Part shown: in pieces, positions 44,821 to 56,848 of the stretch
How the letters are laid out: every line of letters begins with the position of its first letter
How positions within the stretch are numbered: position 1 is the first letter of the stretch
Source: Lithospermum erythrorhizon
Taxonomy: Eukaryota; Streptophyta; Magnoliopsida; Boraginales; Boraginaceae
Assembly: GCA_019722365.1 (NCBI GenBank)
Contig: JADFUC010000516.1
Coordinates: forward strand, 1 to 64,000
DNA: 64,000 nt
Direction of reading: 5' to 3'
Program-made: the position numbers and the translations under genes
Notes under the pieces: model-generated
The model's database searches: none
What the model was told of the DNA's origin: nothing
What the model saw: only the letters and a program-made list of their open reading frames with translations

Positions 44821-45731
44821 TTTTTGGGTTTTATATTAAACAAAATTAGAAAAAGCCAGAAGGTGGATTTTACGAATATAATAAAAACAATAACATACAA
44901 GTGTGTACCTTCTGTGTGGATTTGCGCAGAACATAGATTGTTCTAAGAATAGTCCACACCAACGTATGAACAAACCCCTCTGTGAGCTTTACTAGAGCTC
45001 TTTAAAATATTAAACTCGGTAGATAGTGCCGGGAAATAAACAAAACCAAAGTGGTTTCTTCCACCTACTAGTCGACTATGAGATTGGGGATGAGGGGATG
45101 AGAGACCTCAACTTCAAAAGCGCCAATAATTGGTGCAATTGATTTCATGTACCATACTTTATATTAAAAAGATCAAACGCCCTACTTTTTAGGCATCGAA
45201 AGAGAGTTGACAATAACTCTTCCACCTCCTCTCCTTGTATTAGCTCTAACCTGGCAAGGTCACAAGAACCTCCACTTTATCCTAAAATCAAGGCACGTTA
45301 AGTAGAATATTGTAAAATTATTCTAAAGTCGTAAGATTTTGGAACCCTTATCCGTTCACCATTTTAGTCGACTATGGGGTGTATTCTAACCATTATCACC
45401 CCCAATATCTTTTACACGGGGTTATATTTTAAATCTAGAAGTTGTGTTAAATTAGTTCTATCGTTTGTTGGGTACAGACCTTCTAGCTCCTGACTAAATT
45501 TGGGAAATTATATTGAATTTAGAGTGGAACCGAATATCATATTAATATATAGATTATGAGAGGACTCTAGTAAGTCATCATAACCCTAATCTCAATCTAG
45601 TTACCTAATATATTTGGTCCAATTAACATATATGTGGAACTTATCATTATTTAAACGTATTAATCGATCAGACAATCTAATTCGTTCAACGGATATATAT
45701 TTATGAGATATAACATCTCATATTTCTAACA
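44821..45731 (-). repeat. E1 5' LTR
   Basis: On the minus strand it starts TGTTAGAAATATGAG, a very common start of plant copia LTRs, and it borders the PBS at its left (inner) edge and the AGTTA duplication at its right. Confidence 0.8.
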
Positions 45732-45736
45732 AGTTA

Positions 45737-45946
45737 TCAGTTGTGAGAATAAGAATTCTTTTTGTATTGAATCAATGTCGTGAGTTGTTCATACATCAAT
45801 TTATATAATATGGCCACTACATAATATACATATAGAAATAATCAATGCTCAAATGTTTCTAATATCTACAATAATGATGAAATAAAACTTTCCTAAGTAA
45901 CCTCAACGGCTAATTCCTATTTGACTTTGAATAGTCATATTCTACA
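45737..45946 (-). repeat. copia-3 5' LTR, main part
   Basis: The right part of the copia-3 5' LTR, separated from its first 20 bases by E1. It ends ttctaca and is followed by AATAT. Confidence 0.65.
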
Positions 45947-46089
45947 AATATTATAAATGACGTTTTTATTTTCATAAAGTATCTAATATTATAATCTATA
46001 CCTCTTTTCATTGATCATAATATAATATTACTATCTTAATTCATATGAACATGTTTGTGAAAAAATTTCAAAATAAGAAGTCAATAATC

Positions 46090-46425
46090 CGAATACGATT
46101 GAAAACATATATAAAACTATTTTCTTTATAAAAATAAAAACGTCATTGAAATTGAATTTGTAAAGAAGTAAAAATGGGTATCAAAAGGTTGAAACAATAT
46201 GAGTAAATATCAATGGGGTAAAATGGTCTAAACCATCACTTTTTGTGGAGATTTGGGTGTTTGGAGATGATGTGTAACATTTAAAATAATATAAGGGGTT
46301 AAGGTGCTAATTAAACTATACGGTGCAACTTTAAACAAGATGGGGCTACGGTGTAAATTAATTTTAATCGGGCTTGTGTGTAAATTTTACAAATTTCTTT
46401 TTCGCCTTTTAATTAATTTCCTCTC
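46090..46425 (-). repeat. Right arm of the foldback element
   Basis: Reverse complement of 36902-37218. An extra copy of the innermost block (gtttttattttcataaa) lies at 45961-45978, just outside copia-3, in direct orientation with 37189-37206. Confidence 0.7.
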
Positions 46426-48639
46426 ACCTAGTCATCTTGATTTAATCCATTTAGACTCGTTTGATCGAGTATTCCATATCCCTAAACCGCCTGCTAAGAA
46501 TATTGGGCCTATCCGAACTGTGATAGTTATCACTATTGGGTAAAATATTTGAACCAAAGCTTGTTCAAGGCTTTTTGGCTTGATACTCGGACCAAGTTTT
46601 CCGGTCCGACTTCGTCAGTTCTCTTATTTTCTCATTCCATCAACATCACTACTGAATCAATCATATTCTCTTGAAACGCACCCTCTTCATCATAAATGAC
46701 GTGCTTGGGGTCTAAATGACCTGGAGCGATAGGAAAAATCTTAATCGCTATCTTTCGGCACAATCAATAGAAAAGTCTAAGGTGCCATATCTACGAGCCC
46801 AACCTACGGATCAGCAAATCATCCTATTTATTATGGTCAAGGGCTCCTTCTCCTTGACTTTTTCTTCAAACCCCAATTTCTATGTTTCATAGAGAAATTT
46901 AATCAAGATAGAATAAGTCATTTGTTTCTTTCTTTCTTTATCTAGAGGATGTAATGCTACGCCTCCCGAATGTCGCGACGATATTATCGGGTATATTACA
47001 AAGGTAGTTACGGAAATAGTTGTACACTAGATGGGATTCAGACGACGGATATATAATGGTTAGATTGGTCTCTTTGTAGAATTAAGGGTGATTATGATGC
47101 GATCTCCAAGACAAGACTAGAATCACATTAACTCATACAACCAATAAAAGCACCGTGCAAGAGAGTTTAGATTCCTTACATGATTTATACTCATCAATTG
47201 GATACCTTATAACGATGGGCGCTCCATGTTATTGTTAATCGATGAACTATTATCTTAAGTTGACATGTATCTCAAGGAGCAATACATTTATCAACTAAGT
47301 TTTGTAACCCTCCCACTAGTTCTAAATGAGACTCGACTACCCATCTTCTCAGACGTAGATGATCTGTTCTGCTTGTCACAATATTAAGGAAAAGTATCCT
47401 TAATTATTGTTCGTCATCCAGCTTCTAAAGAAGAGAAGTTGAATTACATTCCTTTAACAAGACATGCTTGTGTAAAAGGAACACACGAACGAGTTAACAC
47501 AACAGTTTGAGTCATTCATGTCAAGGTACTTCAAGGGCAATGCTCAAGAATCAATTCATGCTTGATGAAAGATTCCAAGCAAAGTGTGATTACAATTTGA
47601 AAATGATTTCCATAACTAGGACCACTTATTTCTCCTTCATAGCTACTACTCTATTTGTCGTACATACTTCGAAAATATGTAAGTCAAATCGATAGTTGCA
47701 CGACTGGTGTAGCTTAACTGCTTAAGCTTCAGACAACATTTTACTTAAGGTAGACTCAAAGAGTCCTTACTTTCTATTTCTCAAGTATACTTATTAGCCT
47801 TTTACTTATGCTTGAAAGGAGTGAAACTGGTCACTCATCTCAACTATTAGTTCTTTGTGTATTTAATATCATAACTTATTGTGTTATTACACAAAAGAAA
47901 AAGACATCGTCGCTTATAGGTTGCAAGAACCATAAGCTCAATATTTTTATTTTCGTAAAATGAAAAACTATCAGATTCAAAAGACTTGTATGATGGCCAC
48001 AAGATATATATTACTCTTATTACATCTCAACTTTCACTGGTATCATAAATCACAACTGTGGTCATAAGGATTATATTTGATGGCTATGAAATAATATACG
48101 ATTATTATTAACATAATCATCTTATATTTGAAATTCAAAATGTCAATCATAAATTGCTTTATTGAAATGTAAGTTCACAAGTTTGTCCTTATGAGATCAA
48201 GTCTAGAAAAGTATTATTTGAATGTCTTTGTCAAAGTATGTCATACATACTCGAGGCATATAGGGACAATGAGTTCTCAACTCAAGTTGTAAGACATTAA
48301 GGACTATTCTTAACTTTGATTGTTTGTAAATAATTCATTCAAATGCTCATATGGTAAATCTTTAGACAATATAGGTAAAAGGGGTCCTATCAAAACTATA
48401 TGAAAAGATATAAAATCTTACAACTCATGAATTCTAATCACAATGATAAAATTAAATATTTATACTTACAATCCCATGAAATGTACAAAGTATACCAAGA
48501 TCCCATAGAATTAAGATTTGAACGGCAATACTGAGACACTTCAAACCCCAATCACATAGGTAAGTATTCTTTACTAATTATGTCAAACATAACTCTTGGT
48601 GTCACTAAAAGTTCATCCGATGGTAACTTACCCATGTCC

Positions 48640-50642
48640 GAATGAAGCATACAGTACGGGATAAATACATATATATATATATATACATCGGTCCTAGCAA
48701 TAGGATGGGTAAATACAGTTATACAAATATAATGCAGAAATATATCATCTATTCAAGACATCATAACAGATACCCTCGTAAATGAAAGCACACCGTACGT
48801 AACTCGACTTTACGTAATAATGCACCATATTTCACATCAATGAACCAAACTAAATTCACCCAACCCATTAATATCACAATCACAATTAATGAATACAAAA
48901 AATCACGCCACAACACATAATACATAACAATTCATCCTTTCTCCGGCAAAAGCCTACCCTTCAAACACCCAACAACAACATAGATATAACAATCCATCCT
49001 TTTTCCGGCAAGCTCACCCTTCGAACACCCAACAACAACATATATAATAATTCATCCTTTCCCGTGTGCTCACCCTTCCTCTCGAACACCCAACATCCCT
49101 CAAGGCACACACATACAATATCAACACACAACAAATATACAACAGTTTCAAAGCAACACCTATAACACACAATACAACCAAATCGCACAAACCCGCAGAC
49201 TCAACAGAGATACACTCAGCATAGACATACTCAAAAATTTATACTTACAACATAATTATGCTCAAACATAAATACCCTCCAACAACCACACAATAAATCA
49301 TAGTGTTTTGAAATTTACTGTCCCACAACTATACAATAATGACAGTACATAATACAGATACATTGTCACAATCAATTTTACCATACACAACACCCAAACA
49401 TAAATAAGTTAACAAATGGGCGATAAATCCTCACCTCAAGCACACTAAGCAAATTACCCGATCCTCACGCTGTTCCCACGTCCCGAGTCTGAACATACAC
49501 ATTACAAAAATAAAAATCACAATTGTGAACTATTTCAACCTCCCTTTATCCTAATTTAAGTACCATTCTTTTTAACCCATTTCATGAGTAAATTCATAGC
49601 CATTTAAAGGTTACCAGTTATGTTTCAATGGCAATTTCGATGACAACCCTCGCTACCCGGACTAAATTCGATAACCATCCTATATCTTACTCAACCTCCC
49701 AAACATTTCCAATTAATTTCAATGATTCCAATTTCACCCTTCTCCCAAATCAATTTATCCATAACTCTCAACCCCAAATCCCTAAGTTCGTTTACCAATC
49801 TAAAGTCCACTACGACATCAACCTATTTGTTCCCAACACTTATAATTCATATTTGTATCCCAAAACAATCACAATCATGATTCACTAACTTATTTACATT
49901 AGCCACTACATTTTAGCAAAAATCAACCCACGATCACCCGAAATTCATTTCACTATAACTACACTTTCTACCCCAAATATCGATCATTATCAATTCATAT
50001 ATTACAATTTAGGCCTAGGCAATAATTCTATTCAATAATTTATCCAAAAATCCAAAGTCAACCCAAAATTCCAAAAAAGTCAACTGTCCTAAAACACCCA
50101 AAATTTCACATCAAACATCATATTTCAATCCCAGAATAACTAATCTATAACCCAAGAATCAATCGGGGCAATAAAATTCAAAATCACAAAAAGTCAACAA
50201 GCCAAAGGCCGGAGATTTCCACAAAATACTCAAAAAATATTGCACCTTTTTACCTTGAAATGACGGGGATGATGAGAAGAAACTTCTCCGAAAATTTTAG
50301 CTGCAAAGCTTGTGAATTGAGGGAGAAATTTGAGAAAGAAAACTGTACTTCCAAAGGGGGGGTCAATGCTCAATCGGAGAGGAAGAAGAAAAGGCTTTGG
50401 CTTTGCTGCCTTGGGCTTATAATGACCATTGTTGGGTCGGTGACTGGTCAGTCAGTGCCCAACCGATGAAAATCCGTCCATAACTCGCTCGATACTCGCT
50501 TTAACTTAATTCACAACTAACTTCCGAACATAAACATTTTTACGAACATAAAATAATTAGTGGTTCCCAATTTACGTAAATTTAAATTTAATACCTTCCA
50601 TAGTTTAGTTTATTTTATTAAACGAGCTGCCACCGGCTTACA
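48640..50642 (-). repeat. Ty3/gypsy chromovirus (Del/Tekay-like) 3' LTR
   Basis: At the right edge the minus strand reads AATTTCGAGGCGAATTTTG, then GGTGGAGTAGAA, then TGTAAG. This is the well-known 3' end of plant chromoviruses: the codons for the polyprotein end, the PPT (usually GGGGGGTAGA), and the LTR start TGTAA. So the LTR runs left from 50642. Its left edge is uncertain (about 48.6-48.7 kb). Only about 160 bp of the internal region is present to its right, so the element is truncated. Confidence 0.6.
48927..49094. repeat. 60-bp tandem repeat, three units, in the chromovirus LTR
   Basis: Units begin acaattcatcctttctccgg (48927), acaatccatcctttttccgg (48987) and ataattcatcctttcccg (about 49046), and each ends with cgaacacccaac or caaacacccaacaac. 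Confidence 0.9.
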
Positions 50643-52169
50643 TTCTACTCCACCTAACAAAATTCGCCTCGAAATTAACTCACGCCTACAAAAGTAAGAA
50701 TCAAAACAACCCAGATATTGTATGAAGCATTCCATGGACATAACGTATGTCCTACTAATACGTCCGGTCATTCAGCCCAAGTGATTCTACCCGACTTAGA
50801 TATGGTGTGACAATATTACTTTAAATTTAAGTAGGATTAATTATATTTAGTGATATTTATGATCATCCAAACATACATATTTAATCAAGCAAATATATAC
50901 ACATCCGATTATAAGAATAAATAACTCGAGCATGCATTCGTGATACAACTTATGAAAGAAGATGAGAATGAAGCCTAGTCTAATCTACGCATTTTTTTTT
51001 CTTAAATTTTATTATCCGTCTGCCTCCGTGGGTCTTCATCTTTAACAATTAATTACATTTACAATTAAATAGTAACTAACTAATTTTCGCTCATCACTAA
51101 CTTAAGAGGCTAAATCGTCAAAAGTTATTGTCGCAGAAAATAACTCGCAGACAAGATCAGATTTAAAAATATAAAATGAAATTAATATTGGAAATTAAAT
51201 GAAATTAAATGAATATTGAAATTAAATGAAATTAATTCTTAGTTTAATTGTATTCAAAATTTCAATTAAATCTAATCAAATTAGAATTATTTAATGTAGT
51301 TAAATAATTATCTAAGTTTCAATTATATTCAAAATACTAATTAAAACTTCCTCCAATCAAATTGGAACAATTAAAATAGTTAAATTTAATTGATCGAAAT
51401 AATTTTCAACTTAAAATTGAGTCAAAACAATTCTAGTTGATATTAAAATATCAATTTGAGCAAACCGATCATAAAAGCTTATTTAGAATCAAGTCCTTTA
51501 CAATAAATTAACTACAATTTTCTTCCAAATAAAAATATAATTGATATTTGATCATTATTTTAATTATATAACATATAATTTAAATAAATAATATGAATTT
51601 TAGAATTATATAATTTGTCAAATAATTAATCAAGTCAATTATAAAATTTTGGCTCAAAAATAAATTGTAATTAGACTTAATAAACTATTAAAATATCAAG
51701 GCCAAACCAAAAGCTATCAGCCCAAATAAGCTCAACCAGCACTGGATCCGACACAATCTCGGCCCAAGAACCAAACTGGTCGCCTAAATTTGAAGTCCAA
51801 CTCCAATGACCAAGCCAACCAGGGTCAATGACTGGTCGGGTCACACCGCCAAATGGGTCCGGGTCGAATGGTGAACACGGGTCAAACCGTCGAGTCAACT
51901 CGGCCGACCGAGTCGACTGTGTCGACGTGTTCCGCCACACGGCGTAACATCGCGTCGCATGCCCGCCACATGACCGCCGACGTGGTAGATGATGTCATCA
52001 TCGACAACTGCTGGTTTGACATTTTGGCTCACATCACGTATTTAACGTGGTAGCCGACGAACCGCTAGAGTCGACGTCAGCCACTGCTCCAACTGCTTCT
52101 AAATTTTGGATGATCGACCGCTTTATAAAAATAGTAATTTAATAAGATATTTTGTATGTACCTTACACC

Positions 52170-52850
52170 ATGTATTTACAAAATGTAATATGATCGGGGA
52201 GGGAGAGGTGCCACCAACAACCAAAAACAGTTGTCTTTACATACCAACACCAACGATTGATCAAACCCTTCCTTCACCTCCCCCATAGAACAATTAAAAG
52301 TGAATAAAGATCAGAGGAAGAAAAGATAAAACTTTCTTCCTATATCGGCTCTAACAAAAGTGGGTGGGAGTAGAAGGTTTTGCTTTTTATAAAGGATGAT
52401 TAGTGAATTAGGTTATAAAATAATTAAGTTGGTGGCCTTCAAATAGAGTTCCAAACCCTAAATTACGTCCATAGAAAAAGCAAAAGTCCATCCCCTTTTT
52501 TCCTATGTGAAAGTCGACCATGGGGTTAATATTCAATTGAAATTTGCCCTGATATTTTGATTCTGATTATGCTTGAACCTTGGAAATTATAATCGTATTA
52601 CGGTTTGACCACTTTTATTAGGTGTGTGACCTCTTGGAAGCTCAGTCCAGCCCAAAGTAATATATTTATGTATATGTTAACCGAACATTATACTAATATA
52701 TAGATTGATAGCGGACCTAGTAAACACGTCATAACCCCAGTGTCGTATGAGTTAATAAATCTCAACCATTAAGAATATATCACTATTAATCATGAACACT
52801 GTGTCAAAGTTATGTGACGATTCAACGGTTGATAGCTGTGGAAACGACGA
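52170..52850 (-). repeat. E2 5' LTR, degenerate
   Basis: It shares caccaacg, aaacccttcc, ttttataaaggatg, tgtgacctctt, accgaacattatactaatat and cataacccc with the E1 LTRs in the same order. Its outer end has decayed. Confidence 0.6.
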
Positions 52851-53656
52851 TTTAGTATCGATGGTCGGAATAGAAAATTGGTTGGGGAATTAGCACACTT
52901 TCTCTCTTTTTTGCTTCTTGTTTTCTCACATAATGAAACATTTTCTCTTTTTTCTCTTTGTTGGACTCAAATAAAGGAATACACAAGTGGATCACTACCT
53001 AAAAATATTTGGGACACTCCAAATAGGAGGGATATCAAAAGAAAATCTTATCTTTTTTCTTTTTCTATCATGTAGGGATATGATCCCTTCTCTCTAGTGA
53101 GTGCAGTGAAGGACTCTCGCCTCACCTGCCAGTTTGACTTATGACATCATCGACTTGTTCCATATTTTGAATAAGCTTCATATATTCAACCGTCTCTCTT
53201 ATTTGAAGACTAATCACAAATCATCAACGTTACTTACCATATACAATAGTTACCTGAGTTCTTCATCCTCAAACTCTAGTTCAAGTTATTACACCCAACT
53301 ACAAAAAATAATTGAGACATATTTCAGTACAATTTTGAGTAACAAAAAGATAAAATTTGATGCATGTATTCTTTTTTCGTAATGATGTCACAAAGTTAAA
53401 GCATATAGAAAAATGAAATACCATGTAATAGTCTTGGAAGCTACATACATTCATCTTTTGATTAATTTCATGAATTATCTATCCAAAAAAAATCGATATG
53501 AAAATATTATTAATCACTATTTTAGAATAGGTAAAGGTGACCCATTCCCTATTCAATCTTTACCTCAAATACTAAAATGGACCAACAATATATTCTAACT
53601 AGTTTTATTTGATACGATATAACAAAATTGATTAGACCTAGCATCAACTGCCTTTT
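52851..53656. other. Region downstream of IPT, with two unrecognised open frames
   Basis: Plus-strand open frames 53134-53382 (82 codons, with a serine run YLSSSSSNSSSSYYTQLQKI) and 53413-53598 (61 codons) do not resemble a family I know and have AT-rich, lysine/asparagine/isoleucine-heavy composition, so they are probably not genes. The IPT 3' untranslated region should lie near 53400-53656. Confidence 0.45.
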
Positions 53657-54973
53657 TTAGTCTCCACGATTGTTCAAGAACTCATCAACTATCTTGTTGC
53701 TTGGTTCCATCACAGCTTTTTTCCATACATCTTCTCTTTCTTTTCCTTGTCCTCGAAACATTGCAGTAGCATCTAACCTATGTATCTTCCAAGACTTCAA
53801 ATTTCTATGTATTTTCTCCACTTGCTTTAAGGCTAACTTGTGAGTATTGGTTTTGATATTATTGATTGCCTCTACAAGGACTCTTTCACGAGATTCTTTG
53901 TCCAACCGTTTCTCGTCTCGGAAATAATGGTCCAATTCTGGTACACCAATTGATCTCCAAATTCCCTTAGAATAATCAACATTAGGGTCAAACATTTCCC
54001 TCACCTCATCAAGCAACCCTCTTTCAAGCATCCGATCCACACGATCAGACAAAGTTTTGTTCAAAACCGGAATTGAAACATCTACCCACAAACAACAAAA
54101 ATCATACCTGATAATAGAGTCAAGGTTTTAGGACAAGGGTATAAATAATGAGCCACATATTTATAAGTTATTATATATAAGAGTTAATTGTAGTTAGGTG
54201 CAAAATAGGGAAAAATTGAATTTTGTCGTAGTAAGTGACAAATATTGCACTTTTGCATATTTCGTCCATGTTTTAAATAAGACAAGTGTGAATGTGTAAC
54301 ATTGGTTAGTTTCATATATTACAATGTTTGTACCACATTAAGGAATCAAATATGTTAAGTTGTCACTTACTAGGACCGAAGTATAATTGGGACACATTTA
54401 TTGGGACCATATCATCAAATAAGTCTTATATATAAATACAAAAAGATATGATACTTCATAGAATGGAAACAAAATTATAATATAAAGTAAGCAAAACCTA
54501 GAATATAATGTTATATCGAAACTTCGCTACCTTGACCGAAATACATTTTCCTGATCGTCCACTAGTGCCTCAATGTACGAGTTGGATCCACCTGCAATGA
54601 TCGGAAGATTACCTTTTTCTGTTATGGATTGCAAAGAGAGTAAGGTCAAGTTACAAAAATTTGTTGCCGTAAATTCAACATTTGGTTCAATAACACTTAA
54701 GAGATGGTGTGGTATGCCACAACTTTCTTCTTTTGTGATTTTGTTTGTCACAATATCAAGCCCTTTATATATTTGCATTTTGTCAGAATTCAAAACCTCC
54801 CCAGAGAATGTATCTGCAAGGCTTATGGAGAGTTTCGATTTTCCAGTGCCTGTTGCCCCTAGCACTATTACAACCTTATCTTTCAATTTGTTATTAGTGC
54901 CATCCGTACTAAGCCTAACATTGGGACCTTGAACTATAGGTTGTATTTGTGTCAAGGAGGGCAACGACATCAT
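53657..54973 (-). CDS. IPT: Adenylate isopentenyltransferase (cytokinin synthase), two exons
   Basis: Exon 1 54531-54973, intron 54108-54530 (GTAGCG...TTATCAG), exon 2 53657-54107; 297 residues, phase kept across the junction (FRS-R-YDFCCLWVDV). It transfers an isopentenyl group from DMAPP to ATP/ADP, the first step of cytokinin synthesis. Visible motifs: P-loop GATGTGKS at about residue 40, then LNSDKMQIYKGLDIVTNK, GIPHHLL, IIAGGSNSYIEALV, WVDVSIPVL, GIWRSIGVPELD, and C-terminal LALKQVEKIHR and IHRLDAT. All parts of the plant IPT consensus (GxTxxGKS...DxxQ...GGS) are present. The N-terminus is short and no clear transit peptide is visible; plant IPTs are often about 320-340 residues. Arabidopsis adenylate IPT genes are intronless, so the intron is notable. 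tRNA-type IPT is less likely because the text matches the IPT3/5-like group and no zinc finger follows. Confidence 0.93.
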
Positions 54974-55054
54974 CTTCTTCTTAGGGTAATAATTTTTTTG
55001 TATTGTTCTATTAAGCTATTATTCTTGATGCTCTTGTAAATTATTTTGTCATCA

Positions 55055-55075
55055 ATATATACTAGTATGCTGTAA
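55055..55075 (-). promoter_or_regulatory. Possible TATA box of IPT
   Basis: On the minus strand tagtatatattgatg lies about 90 bp upstream of the IPT start codon. It is the best TATA-like motif in the near upstream DNA, but the region is AT-rich so chance is possible. Confidence 0.35.
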
Positions 55076-55540
55076 CATTTTTAAAGCATGCATTTTTGGT
55101 AAGGAGCTCTCTTGATTAAACGTGTCATCAATGTTGAGTGGAACGAAACTGGAAACATATTAATTTTTTTTATATTAAATGAACATATTCATTGGTAATA
55201 AGATGTTCCAATCAAGAATATTATATTAACAAGATATGTTTCTAAGAACTCTTATAATATATGTATCTTATTACTCATACTTTATACTATGTATTTTTTC
55301 GGTAAAATTGAAAATAATAAGAAAATATATTTAACAAATATTTCCATAACAAAGTTTAAATGTAAATCTTGTATCAAATATTTTTCTTAATTATCACCTT
55401 AACATGTGCCCTAAAGGCATTTTTTTAACTCTCGTTTCCATTAATATCAAAATAACATGTTTTAAAAAATAATGCATATGAATTGAAACATGTATTTATA
55501 CATATTTAGAACTTTTATAATTATTTACATATAAAACATG

Positions 55541-56848
55541 TATATTAAATAAATAATTAATAATAATATCAACATATATGCGTCACAAACTTAATATTAA
55601 ATGAGTAATTTATAAAATATAATAATAATATTCAACACGCCATAAAACGTCACACTATTAATATTAAATAAATAATTAATAATAATATCAGCCATAAAAA
55701 CGTCACAATTAATATTAATTAATTAATTTATAAAATATAATAATATTAATAGTATGTAAAATGTCACACAATTATTATTAAAATAAATAATTAAATTGAT
55801 ATAATAATAATATGTCAGCCTTAATAACGTCATGGCAATATTAAATAAATAATTAATAATAATATCAATAGCCATAATAACGTCACACAATTAATATTAA
55901 TTAATTAAATTTATAAAATATAATAATATTAGCCATGTCACTTAAATGTCACACAATTAATAAATAAATAATTAAATCGATATAATAATAATATCAGCCT
56001 TAGCATGTATAGCGTCACAGCAATATTAATTAATTAATTTATAAAATATAATAATATTAACCCGTATCATAAAAATGTCACACAATTAATATTAAATAAA
56101 TAATTAAATACGATATAATAATAATATCAGCCTTGTAATATAACGTCACATAATATTAAATAATTAATTTATAAATATAATAATATTCAACATGCCATAA
56201 AAACGTCCTGCTTATTAATATTAAATAAATAATTAATAATAATATCGACAATAATAATGTCACGCTAATTAATATTAATTAATTAATTTATAAAAATATA
56301 ATAATATTAGCCATGTCATAAAAATATCACAATTAATATTAAATAAATAATTAAATCGATATAATAATAATATCGCGCCATAATAACGTCCACTGGCAAC
56401 AATATTAATTAATTAATTTCTAAAATATAATAATATTAGCCATGTCATAAAAATACGCAATTAATAGTAAATAAATAATTAAATCGATATAATAATAATA
56501 TCAGCCATAATAACGTCATGAAACTTAATATTAAATAATTAATTTATAAATATAATAATATTGACCTACATAAAAGCGTCACACTATTATTATTAAATAA
56601 ATAATTAATAATAATATCAGCATATAATAACGTCACTTAGTGTATTAATTAATTAATTTATAAAATATAATATTAGCCATGTCATAAAAATGTCACCTGA
56701 TTAATATTAAATAAATAATTAAATCGATATAATAATAATATGGCATATAATAACGTCACACATAATATTAAATAATAATTATTTTACAAAATATAATATT
56801 CAACTTGCCATAAAAGCGTCGCTATTATTATTAAATAAATAATTAATA
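55541..56848. repeat. Tandem array of about 21 monomers of about 62 bp with a CGTCA motif
   Basis: Two alternating monomer types make a dimer of about 130 bp. Type A: attaaataaataattaa, taataataatatcagcc, ataacgtcac. Type B: taattaattaatttataaaa, tataataatattagcc, ataaaaatgtcac. Nearly every monomer ends with (a)(c/t)gtca(c), for example at about 55579, 55649, 55703, 55762, 55828, 55882, 55950, 56014, 56078, 56150 and on to about 56815. Outside the motif the array is almost only A and T. It may be the subterminal repeat region of a DNA transposon. Confidence 0.9.

Larger units (their letters stand above)
41852..45731 (-). mobile_element. Short non-autonomous LTR retrotransposon E1 with AGTTA target duplication
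   Basis: Two direct repeats, about 41852-42785 and 44821-45731, flank about 2.0 kb of internal DNA with no gag or pol. The outer tips are TGTTGG and TAACA. AGTTA at 41847-41851 and 45732-45736 is an exact 5-bp target duplication. A degenerate initiator-Met PBS beside the right LTR sets the orientation to minus. It sits inside the 5' LTR of copia-3. The internal region corresponds to the leader of larger copia relatives, so this looks like a derivative that lost gag-pol (LARD-like, though only 3.9 kb). Confidence 0.8.
37224..45946 (-). mobile_element. Ty1/copia LTR retrotransposon copia-3, split by a short LTR element
   Basis: Left LTR about 37224-37444; right LTR about 41832-41851 plus 45737-45946, interrupted by E1. 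Both share gagaataagaattc, a tatataata block and ataaaactttcct. Pol on the minus strand is recognisable from protease to RNase H but broken. The flanks carry AATAT on both sides. The 3' end of pol is followed by a purine-rich minus-strand tract (GAGGGAGATATGAG) next to the left LTR. It sits in the loop of the foldback element. The LTRs are short (about 220-230 bp). Confidence 0.75.
46430..52850 (-). mobile_element. Older relative of E1 (E2), interrupted by a chromovirus LTR
   Basis: The block acttacaatcccatgaaatg to aatcacatagg at about 48465-48560 matches E1 42896-42990, the region 50805-52130 matches E1 43270-44580 (gacaatattact, aagcctagtct, tcgaccgcttta), and 52170-52850 matches the E1 LTRs (caccaacg, ttaaccgaacattatactaa, cataacccc). 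The stretch 46430-48440 is decayed; part (47.3-48.0 kb) resembles 24.6-25.6 kb of copia-2. No coding domain could be named. Confidence 0.55.

Noticed and set aside
49628..49888. 86-codon open frame with LLPNQFIHNSQPQ
   Set aside because: It lies inside the chromovirus LTR and has no similarity to a protein I know.
53134..53598. Two small plus-strand open frames near IPT
   Set aside because: No family resemblance and AT-driven composition; listed only as part of the downstream region.
54573..54932. 119-codon plus-strand open frame
   Set aside because: It is the antisense shadow of IPT exon 1.
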